NCBI GenBank assembly: GCA_965246935.1 | Contig: CBDFGC010000004.1 | Coordinates: 310,001 to 374,000 of the forward strand | DNA from: JAZKFT01 sp965246935 | Lineage (GTDB): Bacteria > Bacteroidota > Bacteroidia > Chitinophagales > Chitinophagaceae | Length of the DNA: 64,000 nucleotides | Reading direction: 5' to 3' | In this document: positions 1 to 8,761 of the stretch, one piece after another | How the letters are laid out: each line of letters starts with the position of its first letter | How positions within the stretch are numbered: position 1 is the stretch's first letter | Position numbers and translations under genes: made by a program | Notes under the pieces: model-generated | Database searches by the model: none | The model's input: only the letters and a program-made list of their open reading frames with translations | Told to the model about the DNA's origin: nothing

Positions 1-1
1 C

Positions 2-1042
2 ACTACGTATTCGTTGAATCATAAATCTATCTACGCCTTTCCGCTGAATTATGTAAGGCTTAGCTACCAGCGGGATACCAAGATACCCGGCCAGGAACTT
101 CAGTTTGTTGCCGAAGATAATTTCCTGCTTTCTTTTAAAAGAGGTGACAATGATAAGTGGACATATAATAATGTGTTCAAAGCTGAATACGTAAAAGAAT
201 TTAATAACCATTTCTCCTATACGTTAGGGTTTAAAAACTGGCAACAATCGCCGGCAGGTACGTTATCATTTACCAAAGAAGTGGCTAATACGGCGGTAAC
301 GGTACCGGATATTACCACTACCGAATTATCGGCAGAACTACGCTGGGCGCCGCACGAACAATTTTACCAGGGTAAAGTATACCGGATTCCAATCATTAAT
401 AAATACCCGATTTTTAAACTACGTTTAATAGCCGGTGTAAAAGGCTTGTTTGGCAGCGAATTCAATTACCAGAACCTGAACGTAGGCATTACCAAACGGT
501 TTTATTATCCTCAGTTAGGCTATACCGATATCTCTGCTGAAGGGGGCTATATTTTTGGCAAAGTGCCTTACCCGTTGCTCACCATTCACAGGGCCAATCA
601 GTCTTATTTCTACCAGCTAAACAGTTACAACCTTATGAACTTTATGGAGTTTGTAAGTGACCGTTATGCCGGGCTGAATGTGGACCATTATTTTAACGGA
701 TTTATTTTAAACCGCATACCCTTATTGAAAAACCTGAAGCTGCGGGAAATTGTGACTGCCAAGGTTTTATTCGGCGGGGTACGGGACGAAAATAAGCCGG
801 GTGCTTTATCGAATACACCGGTAAACCCAGAGAGCAATAACAACCTGAAGTTCCCGGTGGATAATGCTACCGGCCTGCCAATTACGTATGCACTGAATAG
901 GAAACCGTATGTGGAAGTAAGTGCCGGTATTGGTAATATTTTTAAATTGCTTCGGGTGGATGTAGTAAGAAGGCTTACCTATCTTGACAATCCCGGCGTA
1001 TCGAAACTGGGTATTCGGGCCAGGGTAAAGTTTGACTTCTGA
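2..1042 (+). CDS. DUF5686-type outer membrane protein, C-terminal part
   Basis: The frame is open from the first base of the window, so the N-terminus lies outside; a TTG at 14 is not a credible start. About 346 residues are visible. They show alternating aromatic/polar beta-strand texture and end in FDF, as is usual for the last strand of a Bacteroidota outer membrane barrel. The segment resembles the C-terminal barrel half of DUF5686 proteins, which carry an N-terminal carboxypeptidase-regulatory-like domain (family knowledge; that domain is not visible here). Likely role: outer membrane protein of unknown substrate. The stop is followed at once by a short hairpin and GGGAT-rich repeat. Confidence 0.75.
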   Translation, partial: TTYSLNHKSIYAFPLNYVRLSYQRDTKIPGQELQFVAEDNFLLSFKRGDNDKWTYNNVFKAEYVKEFNNHFSYTLGFKNWQQSPAGTLSFTKEVANTAVTVPDITTTELSAELRWAPHEQFYQGKVYRIPIINKYPIFKLRLIAGVKGLFGSEFNYQNLNVGITKRFYYPQLGYTDISAEGGYIFGKVPYPLLTIHRANQSYFYQLNSYNLMNFMEFVSDRYAGLNVDHYFNGFILNRIPLLKNLKLREIVTAKVLFGGVRDENKPGALSNTPVNPESNNNLKFPVDNATGLPITYALNRKPYVEVSAGIGNIFKLLRVDVVRRLTYLDNPGVSKLGIRARVKFDF

Positions 1043-1105
1043 CAAGGATATTGTCCTGAACTGAGATTTTTGGTATGAATGGGATAAGAATGGGATAAAT
1101 GCATG
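1043..1105. repeat. GGGAT-rich element after an OMP stop codon
   Basis: Directly after the stop lies a small hairpin (GACAAGGATATTGTC), then repeated GGGAT units (TGGGATAAGAATGGGAT). A similar block in inverse orientation follows the stop of the Omp85-like gene (45416-45476). Both begin with GACTTCTGACA, which includes the stop codon. It may act as a transcript end or be a dispersed intergenic repeat. Confidence 0.4.
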
Positions 1106-1108
1106 GCA

Positions 1109-1185
1109 GGATGGCATCGCTGATTACGAACATTAAATTTCACATTTATTGGACAGCCTGTTCCGATTCTTCGGAAATGCCATCC
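1109..1185. repeat. Palindromic intergenic repeat, copy A
   Basis: The unit opens with GGATGGCATCGCTGATT and closes with AATGCCATCC, giving complementary ends; the centre holds GGACAGCCTGTTCCG. Related units are at 14131-14220 and 53917-53973. This is a dispersed palindromic repeat of unknown mobility; no REP-type transposase is in the window. Confidence 0.5.
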
Positions 1186-1287
1186 TTTTGGATAATTGAA
1201 ATAATACATGGTACGAATACAAATAATAAATCAGATATTTAACCCCATTACGTCAACTGACGGCTTCTTTATAAAAATTGCTTGAAT

Positions 1288-1974
1288 ATGAATGATGTGC
1301 TGGAAGGAAAAGTGGCAATGGTAATTGGTACTATAAATGGTACTACCTCAGGCATTGTAAGTGCTTTGTTGCAGCAGGGCACCGTGGTGATGGCGCCGGT
1401 AAAAAGTCTGCAACACGCTAACTGGTTAAAGGAAGCAACAAGCCATATAACAACCGGCAGGCTAATGACGCATATAACCGATATGCCGGATTTTGAAAAG
1501 GCCAGTGATATTGCGGAAAGCATTGTAGAGAAATTTGGCCGCATTGATATGGCCGTAAACGTAATGGTAGCTAATAAGAAAGATACCGGCCTGAGTGAAA
1601 CCGATATGTGCGATTGGGAAAACATGCTGGATGAAAGCATCACACCCTGCTTTGTTATGAACCGGATTATTATTGGTATCATGAAGCAGGAGCACCAGGG
1701 TTTGTATATCAGCATCACCGAAAAACCAGTGCATACAAAAACATGCAGTTCCCTTTCTAAAATGGCTAACACCGTGCAGATGCAGTTGCTGCAACAGTTT
1801 GCTGAGGAAGCTGAAAACAATGGTATCCGCTATTATCATTTATTTGTAGCCGAAAGCGGCCAACAGGAAATAAAGCAGGTTACAGAAAAACCATCTGAAT
1901 TTACACCGGAAAACATTGGTACAGCCCTCATTGCCCTGTACGTTGGAAAAAAAGAATTTGAACCGGCCATATAG
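1288..1974 (+). CDS. Degenerate short-chain dehydrogenase/reductase-like protein
   Basis: 228 residues from the ATG at 1288; a TTG six bases earlier is in frame but less likely. The Rossmann-like order is visible: a beta strand with a glycine-rich turn (VIGTINGTTSGI), a D-rich second third, a KFGRIDMAVN segment matching the SDR NAG strand, and CSSLSKM where the catalytic YxxxK normally sits. The catalytic tyrosine is replaced by serine and the glycine motif departs from TGxxxGIG, so the protein may bind a nucleotide without being an active oxidoreductase. It stands alone upstream of an AraC regulator, about 120 bp apart. Confidence 0.6.
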   Translation: MNDVLEGKVAMVIGTINGTTSGIVSALLQQGTVVMAPVKSLQHANWLKEATSHITTGRLMTHITDMPDFEKASDIAESIVEKFGRIDMAVNVMVANKKDTGLSETDMCDWENMLDESITPCFVMNRIIIGIMKQEHQGLYISITEKPVHTKTCSSLSKMANTVQMQLLQQFAEEAENNGIRYYHLFVAESGQQEIKQVTEKPSEFTPENIGTALIALYVGKKEFEPAI

Positions 1975-2026
1975 TAAAACAGGTTGCCCATAGATTTAAA
2001 GAACAGCTACATCCAATAGATTTTAC

Positions 2027-2034
2027 ATTTGAAA
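2027..2034 (+). promoter_or_regulatory. Candidate Bacteroidota -7 box (TACATTTG)
   Basis: TACATTTG matches the Bacteroidota TAnnTTTG -7 consensus and lies about 60 bp before the AraC gene start. No clear TTG at -33 was placed, so this is tentative. Confidence 0.25.
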
Positions 2035-2094
2035 AAGTTTACCATGTAGATACATATCTTAGCTACACTCTATTTATCATTAAGCATTTAATCA

Positions 2095-2985
2095 GTGGAA
2101 GACATTGCGGTGAGGCGGCATACGATGGATGAGTTGATGGCCGTAGCCGGAGATGAAAGCGGTGATAATGAATTCAATATTCTGTTCATCGAAAAAGGCG
2201 GAAAACCCATTCCGTTATTATATCCATTCCGGTCTCCGCACTTTACTATTTTATTAATAACAGAAGGAAGGGCACACCTGCAGATAAACCTGATTGATTA
2301 TGTGTTGCACCCGAATGAATTACTCATTACAGCGCCGAATGATGTGCAGCAATACAAAAACCTGTCGTTTGATTGTGCGGTAGCATCCGCCGGGTTTTCC
2401 AGGGATTTTTTAATGAATTCCGGTCTGCACCAGCAGAATATGGATGCGATAGAAATCTTTGCTTTACAGAATGACCCGGTGGTAAAACTAACGAAGGAAA
2501 ATGCAGATTTACTTTGTCATCTGCTTCAGGTATTGCATACCAAGCGTAAGGAAAGCCCGGCAGGCATGTACCAGCCTGAAATCATTCGCCACAGCTTTGC
2601 AGCCTTTATTTTGCAGGTTGCTGAAGCCTTTCGGAGTAGCCATACATTTGAAATAAAACTGAACCGTAAAGAGGACTTGTTGATGCAGTTTTTACGGCTG
2701 CTACCCCTGCATTATAAAGAAGAAAGAAGCGTACAGTTTTATGCAGAGCAATTATTTGTAACGCCTAAGCATCTTACTACCACCATGAAAGAACTGACTG
2801 GCAAACCAGCCGGTGCCTTTATTGATGATATGGTAATTACGGAAGCAAAAATTTTGCTGAACAACCATGCCTTATCTATCGGCCAGGTATCGGAGGAACT
2901 GCATTTTAGTGACCAGTTCTTTTTTAGTAAGTATTTTAAAAAATATGCCGGGGTAAGTCCAAGCCAGTATAAAAGCGGAGAATGA
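2095..2985 (+). CDS. AraC family transcriptional regulator
   Basis: 296 residues from a GTG start at 2095; an in-frame ATG at 2125 is the alternative. The N-terminal ~150 residues resemble a cupin-like AraC ligand pocket (LLITEGRAHLQINLIDY, LHPNELLITAPND). The last ~100 residues form the two-helix-turn-helix domain: QLFVTPKHLTTTMKELTG for the first HTH, LHFSDQFFFSKYFKKYAG and SPSQYK for the second. It likely binds DNA as an effector-responsive regulator. The neighbouring SDR-like gene is an obvious candidate target but nothing proves that. Length fits the family. Confidence 0.88.
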   Translation: MEDIAVRRHTMDELMAVAGDESGDNEFNILFIEKGGKPIPLLYPFRSPHFTILLITEGRAHLQINLIDYVLHPNELLITAPNDVQQYKNLSFDCAVASAGFSRDFLMNSGLHQQNMDAIEIFALQNDPVVKLTKENADLLCHLLQVLHTKRKESPAGMYQPEIIRHSFAAFILQVAEAFRSSHTFEIKLNRKEDLLMQFLRLLPLHYKEERSVQFYAEQLFVTPKHLTTTMKELTGKPAGAFIDDMVITEAKILLNNHALSIGQVSEELHFSDQFFFSKYFKKYAGVSPSQYKSGE

Positions 2986-3307
2986 GTGATGACTCAGCGT
3001 TAAAAAATGAATAGTGATCGCCTTGTTAAGAAGAACAGGGAAATTATGAAGCCAAAATACCAGGCTCGTTTTGAGTTAAGCAAACAGGCATGAATTGTTT
3101 ATAGTTGAGGTATGGAAGAAGAAATAACATTTGCTGAATCCGGATTGTTACAAAGCCGTTTTCTTTACACCGAAATTGAATCTATAAAGTAATAGATAAT
3201 ATGTACATATGTTGAAGCATCAGTTAAAAATCCAAAGTATTCCTCTTTCTATAAAGCATGAATAAGCTGTTGTAGTTTGCTTTCGATGCCAGTTGTGTAA
3301 ACCACTC
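2986..3307. other. Intergenic stretch, no recognised gene
   Basis: 322 bp between convergent genes. It contains only short unsupported reading frames, such as a 28-codon ATG frame starting near 3007. No clear terminator or repeat was seen. Confidence 0.4.
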
Positions 3308-3535
3308 TTACAATAGATGCCTTACAAATTGGAGTGTGTTTTGGCGGAATTGTTCTGCTGATATACCGTTTTCACAATCTTTATAAAACTGTGCTTTCGC
3401 TTCATCGCTTGGCTGGCTAAAAGCGGCACCACTGCACCAGGTGTAGGATACAAGTTCAATCTTTAAGTCAAGTCGAAATGAATGTGATGCTACCTGATCT
3501 TTATAGTGATACGCTACATACTGCTTGCCTGACAC
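3308..3535 (-). CDS. Small hypothetical protein (75 aa)
   Basis: 75 residues from a GTG start that lies 22 bp inside the end of the upstream methyltransferase gene, on the same strand. Such an overlap suggests translational coupling. The sequence is soluble and polar (YVAYHYKDQVASHSFRLDLK) and ends with QFRQNTLQFVRHLL. I recognise no family. It could instead be a spurious reading frame, but codon use is ordinary and nothing else explains the stretch. Confidence 0.4.
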   Translation of the reverse strand: MSGKQYVAYHYKDQVASHSFRLDLKIELVSYTWCSGAAFSQPSDEAKAQFYKDCENGISAEQFRQNTLQFVRHLL

Positions 3536-4029
3536 GCATATAAATTTCCCCTTTGGTAAACGGATGGCCGTTCACCCAGCTTTTTGCAACTGCTAAAACC
3601 TGCATCCAAAAATAATTGCTGCATCCGAATATAATTAATTGGATACGGTACCCAGTGATTGGCCTGTGTAATATCATATTCAACAATGATGAGTATTGCA
3701 TCCGGCAGCAGCTTTTTTTTCAATTGTTCCAGTAATGGCAATTTATCTTTTACATAATGCAGGGCATTCGCCATCAGGATACCATCCACGGAAGAAAAAG
3801 GTAATGGGTCCTTTGAAAAATCTGCCAGGTGAAAATGAATAGTTTTTTCAGGAACCGGTTGTAAGTGCTGCCCCATTTTGTCCACTGCATGTATATGGCT
3901 ACCTGCCGGTAATAAACTTGCTAATGCCCTGGTAAATACACCGTTGCCACACCCTAAATCGGCCCAACGGGCAGGCGTTTCTTTTATAGCTGCGGATTGA
4001 ATAAGACGAATAGCATCGGAGATCTGCAT
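3514..4029 (-). CDS. Class I SAM-dependent methyltransferase
   Basis: 171 residues. Motif I is WADLGCGNGVFTRALA (residues ~22-37). An acidic residue follows strand 2 (HAVDKM). ADFSKDP fits motif II, and a strand with GILMANALHYVKD fits the Methyltransf_11 type. It transfers a methyl group from S-adenosylmethionine to a small molecule that cannot be named from sequence. The protein is short for the fold but contains the complete SAM-binding core. It overlaps the 75-aa gene downstream by 22 bp. Confidence 0.8.
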   Translation of the reverse strand: MQISDAIRLIQSAAIKETPARWADLGCGNGVFTRALASLLPAGSHIHAVDKMGQHLQPVPEKTIHFHLADFSKDPLPFSSVDGILMANALHYVKDKLPLLEQLKKKLLPDAILIIVEYDITQANHWVPYPINYIRMQQLFLDAGFSSCKKLGERPSVYQRGNLYACQASSM

Positions 4030-4441
4030 AATTGCTTTGGATAACGTTGTTTGCCGGATTCATATTTACTTTTCAATAGGGTACTCATATTTTATAATAG
4101 CTGCTGTTGGAATGCCTGAATTGCCCGCACAGATTCCTTTCCGGTGTATTGCTACTACCTATTTAAGAACTGCAACTAAAAAAATAAAGCAGGTAACTAC
4201 CGGTAAAACCAATGCTATACAAAGGTTAGCGATAAGTTACAAGGGATACTGTGGAAACTTGTGCTGCAATTTTTCCGATATCAATTGTTACTTAACTGCG
4301 AACTTTATGCTCTATGAATAGAGTATTGAAACAGTGGTAATTAATGATAGCTTCAAAAGTTTTGTTGATAAGAACAGGAAAAAAATTAAAAAAGTCAAGC
4401 ATAAAATGGAAAATAATAGACCTAAACTAAATAATATGATA
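4030..4441. other. Intergenic stretch, no recognised gene
   Basis: 412 bp. A 94-codon frame on the + strand (4037-4321) has no recognisable features and is probably not a gene. The right half is strongly AT-rich and marks the start of the accessory patch. Confidence 0.4.
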
Positions 4442-5413
4442 TTACGATTGAGTGAATTGAAACGATTCCTTAGATTTTTTTAATTCTCGCATAACTGACA
4501 TTTTTAGTCGCTGAGGTAATTTTTGTGTTCGGATTCTTAAATCAGTTAATAAATCTAAATAAATTTGTTCATTTGGAGAATTAGGTCTGGTTCGTCTGTA
4601 ATAGTAATCAATTAACTTATAAAATGTGTAATCCCTTACAACATTTTTCTTTAAACTTTTTACGAATTGTTTTAGGTATTTAGGAAAATCATTCCCTTGT
4701 ATATCAGCGTATAAAAGTGCACTAAAAAAAGTTTCCAAATCAGATATAGAGCTACTTGTCAAGTCACTTTTAAACTTTTCTAATACAATTTGTGAAAGTT
4801 TTGAACTGCCAACATGATTATTCATACCACTTTGTACACTAACTGGGAAGTAAGTTATAAAAGTTTTAAAATCAATATTATTTGGTAGCGAAGGAGGCAA
4901 TTTTTTATACTCAACAACATATCTAATTACAGCCGCATGATATAATATTGTCCAAACTAAACTATATTTTACTAATGCAGCATACGCTTTTGCTTTTAAT
5001 GCTTTATTTTCGACTCCTTCCGAATTCCGAAGAACATTAGCCATAATGATAAGCAACATTTCATGAGTTGCACCTTCTTCATTTTTGTAAATAACACTTG
5101 TATCAGGTATTTGGCTTAACCGCTCATTATAAAAGGTTTCCATTGCCTTTTCATCAGGCCTGTTGTCTTTAATTTTCTTTTCATCTACATTTTTTGCAAC
5201 ATATTCATGTTCCTTATTGCCTAATTTAATCTGATCAGTAAAATATTTGTCAAAATCCATAGAATCATAAAGAGCATCAGTTGGTTTAAACTTCGCGTTA
5301 AATCTATCTAGTATAGTTTGAAAGAAATCTTCATCGCTTCTCGTAAGACCAGTATAATAGTCAATTTCCTTAGGATATTTAAAATACTCATTTTCACTTA
5401 GAAAAGTTATCAA
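4442..5413 (-). CDS. C-terminal fragment of the interrupted metallophosphoesterase-NACHT protein
   Basis: The open frame reads 323 codons, but its first five codons and any start (TTG at 5413) lie in or at the end of the miniature element 5401-5864. Native sequence begins at the TA/AGT junction (5400-5396). Removing the element and one TA joins codon CTA (L726) of the upstream ORF in frame to SENEYFKYPKEIDYYTGL of this fragment. The joined sequence, with a YTGL.R motif after the helical FFIAKRM segment, looks like the normal continuation of a STAND/NACHT protein into a helical sensor region. The remaining ~318 residues are mostly helical, lysine/asparagine-rich and unlike any family I know. 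Unlikely to be translated usefully on its own. Confidence 0.7.
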   Translation of the reverse strand: MITFLSENEYFKYPKEIDYYTGLTRSDEDFFQTILDRFNAKFKPTDALYDSMDFDKYFTDQIKLGNKEHEYVAKNVDEKKIKDNRPDEKAMETFYNERLSQIPDTSVIYKNEEGATHEMLLIIMANVLRNSEGVENKALKAKAYAALVKYSLVWTILYHAAVIRYVVEYKKLPPSLPNNIDFKTFITYFPVSVQSGMNNHVGSSKLSQIVLEKFKSDLTSSSISDLETFFSALLYADIQGNDFPKYLKQFVKSLKKNVVRDYTFYKLIDYYYRRTRPNSPNEQIYLDLLTDLRIRTQKLPQRLKMSVMRELKKSKESFQFTQS

Positions 5414-5864
5414 AATAACTTGGACATTTCATCAATCTGGCCTGGTCGCCTCCAAACCTCCCGACCTATCGGTACGGGACAGGCTCTAAAGGGGGCTTTT
5501 GGACACTTTCAAACTTCATAGGAACTTCAAAATACTCGTAGTTATCACTAATTTTTCAGGTAAAAACGAGTTCCCCTTTAGGGCAATGTGATTAAGATAA
5601 GGATTGATGTATCAGTTATGCGCCGTAGGTGCAACCTGTTTGTAGAAGATAGACATCCTTGATGTTGGTGCATGCCACGTAGTGGCTACCTGATCAGAAA
5701 AGGGGTAGCCACTACGTGGCAATGATTCCCTTTGCCTCTTTGTTTGCTACAAACAGAAAGCCCCGATGGGCTTATCTTAATGACATTGTCCTAAAGGGGT
5801 TAGGGGCAACCAACGCCGAATAAAATCCTGCTTCAATTGTACAAGTTATTTTGACCACTTTACT
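5401..5864. mobile_element. Miniature non-autonomous transposable element, copy 1 (464 bp)
   Basis: Bounded by TA on both sides (5399-5400 and 5865-5866). Its ends are imperfect inverted repeats around TCAAAATAACTTG. It has no transposase gene. Inside is a second inverted repeat, CAATGTGATTAAGATAAG at 5584-5601 and its near-perfect complement at 5771-5788, which encloses a 169-bp core. The core carries an 18-bp perfect hairpin (5673-5690 with 5704-5721, TGCCACGTAGTGGCTACC). Copy 2 is at 41958-42425; there the core has the opposite orientation relative to the outer arms. The ends match those of the ISAzo13-like element at 60378-61670, so that enzyme may act in trans. The insertion splits a metallophosphoesterase-NACHT gene. 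Confidence 0.85.
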
Positions 5865-8042
5865 TAGTATATGATTTTTGAAGGTTGAACTAAAAATCAT
5901 TCTTTTTGCAATGAAAAAGTGAAAAAAACAGGAATGTGAGAATTTTATTTTATTATTTTGATATTTAGTAAAAATTTTTCTTTCAATAAAATAATCTGAA
6001 ATTACTTCTGCATCAAATGGAAACGAAACTTCTTCACTCAAATACCTTTCAATTATAGACTGAAATTGGCTAAATGTAATGGAATAGTTTACTTCAGTAG
6101 AATCAAACATTTCTTGTGCAATCTTGGAGAGAAGTTGAAGCTTATTCGTGAAATCAAAATGTTCTCTATAAACATTGAATTGACCTAATTTTTGTAAAAG
6201 AATTTCAATATAAATTTCCAGAAGAACAGAATTATTAATTGGCTTTCTCTCTGGGTATTCCATACTCCATAAGAATAGCGATACCGACATTGCCGAACTT
6301 GGTAAAGCGTATGAATTAAAACTAGTAACAAGCTTATCTAATCGTATTTCTGAATTTAACTCTGTCTCTTCCGGCAACCACATTTTCATTATAGATTTAA
6401 TTTCTTTTGCTCCCAAATTTTTTAGGAAAAGGTTTCGAAAAGGTATTTTGCAGAGCTCGATGTATTCCAATGGTAGCATACCCGGCGTAAGTGTGTCAGC
6501 TGCGGCAATTATTTTTAAAGAGTTATTCTCTCGGTAAAGCTTCATTAATTTATTTCGTTGATCAATATTTATAATCTTTTTAAAATTCAGATTATCAATT
6601 ATTAATACTATTTTATTACTTTTTAATAAGCTATTAACTTCCTCAGAATTGCAACGTAAATATTCTTTTATAGCGGTAGTAAATTCTTTATTACCCAAGT
6701 CAGAGAAATCTATATATACAGGTATTTTTTGTAAATAGGAATATTCATCTACATATTGTCTAATTAATCTAAAAAGTAAAGCTGTTTTGCCAGACTCTTG
6801 ACTCCCGAAGAACATCAGATTAGCTGTTGAAGCCATTATCTCTTCTAGTGTTATAGTGTTTATTTCCTGTTCCACATCTTCAAACGATATTCCTTCATCA
6901 ATTGGAGGTAAAACAAATGCTTCTTTAATACATAGCGATGAAGAAGAACTTTTTGTAGTTATAAGATGATTATTCATTTTTTGAAAGTAATCCTCTTTAA
7001 TATTTTCAATTAATGAATTTTCTAATAAAATACTTTTTTTTGACTGTTGGGATGGTATTAGGTATTCAAAAAAACCATTATTACCTAAATCTGAATTTAA
7101 AACGTAATTTTTATGTTGATGACTGTATCGCCAATAAGTGTTAAAAATTTTTTTTGATTCTGGATAGAAATCTATAACCGTAAATCCATTTGAAAAGGTT
7201 CTGCTATCTGATCTAATATCATTTAAACCTGAAGGTGCAATATTCTTAAATAAAGTTCCGGTAAAGCCAGTTGCTATAGAGGTTTTACTTTCATGTACAT
7301 GTCCCATTAACAGCAAATCGAAATCTTTTGCTAAATGGCTAGTAATTATTGCCCTTTCTTCTTCAACTAACCAATCAAGCGGATGATGCAGTAATGCAAT
7401 CTTTACTTCACATTTTGAAATGAATTTAATATTGTCATTTAATTGATCCTCCCCAACTATTAACCTACCTGAATCATTTTTATCATAACAACGCCAAGAT
7501 GAATTTAAGCAAGCTATTCCTACAGAAGTTTCATCTACATTTTGAATAAATGAAGATCCAAACATTGTCAACTTACAATCACTAGCACCAGCATATAAAA
7601 GGCTTTCAAATTCTTTAAAAGGTCTCATTCTTTCCATCCCATCATATTCGTTTTTTTTAAGAGCACCTACTATAAATTCGGATATATTTTTATAGCCTTC
7701 TTTAAAGTAGGATCGATTTCCGAGTTCGATTCTCTTATGATCTAACGACCTAACAATATCATGATTACCTGGTACTATAAAAAATCTGTCTACTCCTAAA
7801 TTGATTGAAGATAGGATCGGAGTAATTACTTCTTTATTGAAAGTTTTGAAAGCATTAGCTGTACTATCGAAATCACTACCACCAGTATCAATTAAATCTC
7901 CTGTAAAGGCAATAAATGTTATCTCCTTTTCTTTGTTAATCTCCTTTAGTTTATCAATAAAAGCTGTTTGTATGTAATTCTTCCAATCCCTTAAGGTTTG
8001 TTGGTTGAGATGCAAATCTGAAAAGTGAATAATCTTGATCAT
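5772..8042 (-). CDS. Metallophosphoesterase-NACHT/STAND NTPase, N-terminal part (gene interrupted)
   Basis: The ORF has 756 codons; native sequence ends at L726 and the last ~30 residues come from the inserted element. Residues 1-~300 form a calcineurin-like metallophosphoesterase with all metal-site motifs: D9xH11, GD (48-49), GNHD (92-95), HH (219-220), GHVH (247-250). Residues ~395-570 form a P-loop NTPase: Walker A GSQESGKT (413-420), Walker B KIVLIIDN (D483). A helical region with CFFHFFIAKRM follows. The layout effector-NTPase-sensor is that of STAND proteins; NACHT/STAND proteins with N-terminal effectors are known anti-phage factors (family knowledge). A defence role here is inference, supported by the AT-rich accessory setting. 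The reconstructed protein is about 1044 residues. Confidence 0.85.
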   Translation of the reverse strand: MIKIIHFSDLHLNQQTLRDWKNYIQTAFIDKLKEINKEKEITFIAFTGDLIDTGGSDFDSTANAFKTFNKEVITPILSSINLGVDRFFIVPGNHDIVRSLDHKRIELGNRSYFKEGYKNISEFIVGALKKNEYDGMERMRPFKEFESLLYAGASDCKLTMFGSSFIQNVDETSVGIACLNSSWRCYDKNDSGRLIVGEDQLNDNIKFISKCEVKIALLHHPLDWLVEEERAIITSHLAKDFDLLLMGHVHESKTSIATGFTGTLFKNIAPSGLNDIRSDSRTFSNGFTVIDFYPESKKIFNTYWRYSHQHKNYVLNSDLGNNGFFEYLIPSQQSKKSILLENSLIENIKEDYFQKMNNHLITTKSSSSSLCIKEAFVLPPIDEGISFEDVEQEINTITLEEIMASTANLMFFGSQESGKTALLFRLIRQYVDEYSYLQKIPVYIDFSDLGNKEFTTAIKEYLRCNSEEVNSLLKSNKIVLIIDNLNFKKIINIDQRNKLMKLYRENNSLKIIAAADTLTPGMLPLEYIELCKIPFRNLFLKNLGAKEIKSIMKMWLPEETELNSEIRLDKLVTSFNSYALPSSAMSVSLFLWSMEYPERKPINNSVLLEIYIEILLQKLGQFNVYREHFDFTNKLQLLSKIAQEMFDSTEVNYSITFSQFQSIIERYLSEEVSFPFDAEVISDYFIERKIFTKYQNNKIKFSHSCFFHFFIAKRMIFSSTFKNHILSKVVKITCTIEAGFYSALVAPNPFRTMSLR

Positions 8043-8091
8043 GTATGGATATGTAAGTCAATGTTAAATATACAAGTAAACTTTAAATCTT

Positions 8092-8212
8092 TTCTACGCC
8101 TTCACTCCTCCATCGCCACCAACCTGTTGGCAAGCACCTTTTTATAATCCCCAGAGACACTTTCCTAAACTGCCACAACTGGTTGTCCAAATCACCAGAA
8201 TAAAAGGAAACA
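8092..8212 (-). pseudogene. Decayed duplicate of the gltB 3' end
   Basis: About 120 bp align with 9465-9588, the last ~38 codons of gltB, at roughly 80% identity by eye with at least two single-base gaps. Shared blocks include CACTTTCCTAAA, AACTGGTT.TCCAAATC and CTTATAATCCC-like stretches in the same order and orientation. The gaps break the frame, so it is not coding. The fragment stops abruptly at both edges. It lies just upstream of the metallophosphoesterase-NACHT gene start, 1.26 kb from the true gltB end. It could be a relic of an integration or a segmental duplication at the gltB 3' end. Confidence 0.75.
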
Positions 8213-8282
8213 TTTTATCCGGCATACGCACTATTTTAAATGAAAGGTGCACAGATCACACCATGCATCAATCTAAAGGTTT

Positions 8283-8649
8283 TTACCCCTGCACTAATCC
8301 CAGCTTCTCCATCATCTGTGACGTCTTCCGTAGTGCAATCTCCGCCGTAGCGTAAAACTCATCCATCCATTCGCCAAAGGTGTCGTAGGCGGCATCCCGT
8401 TTGGCAGTGGCTTCCTGGGCTTCACCGGTTTCTTTCGTTTGAGCAGCTGCCAGGGTGTTCAGGTTTTCCAGCCTTCTTTTGCAGCTTCCAGTTCGATTTG
8501 TTCGATGCCTTTGGTATTCCGGCAAACCGCCCCCATTGTTCCTGCCGGAACTTGTCCAGATCAATCTCTTTATCTTTCCACAAGCCAAATATTTCATTCA
8601 GCGTACCCTTTTCATCGTTAGGATGGTGAGTCGTTTTGTCTTCTTCCAT
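8283..8649 (-). pseudogene. Broken small gene with antitoxin-like N-terminus
   Basis: Two overlapping frames share this stretch. The first (from ATG at 8649) encodes FGLWKDKEIDLDKFRQ, resembling the C-terminal tail of Phd/YefM-type antitoxins. The other frame ends at 8283 and encodes AAYDTFGEWMDEFYATAEIA, resembling a common Bacteroidota hypothetical protein of helical repeats. Neither frame is complete, so it looks like joined and frameshifted gene remnants. A functional short product from the first frame (75 codons) cannot be excluded. Confidence 0.45.
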
Positions 8650-8761
8650 AAGTTGACATACTTGTTATTTATGAATTAACTATTGCTATTTGGCATACCG
8701 TACCGGAAAACGCAGTTTTACCATAGCTGCGGCGAAGTGGCTGTTCCGAAAAAGGACGATC

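Noticed and set aside
4037..4321. 94-codon + strand ORF
   Set aside because: No motif, no promoter or ribosome site, unusual composition, and it lies in a gap between genes on the other strand.
5673..5721. CRISPR-like or attenuator hairpin
   Set aside because: The strong palindrome is part of the mobile element core and occurs once per copy; there is no repeat-spacer pattern.
5772..5864. Reading the last 30 residues of the metallophosphoesterase ORF as a native C-terminus
   Set aside because: These codons belong to the miniature element's end; the same sequence is present at the second copy (42330-42425), where there is no such gene.
7715..7740. tRNA T-loop-like GAGTTCGATTC
   Set aside because: It lies within the metallophosphoesterase coding region and no cloverleaf could be formed around it.
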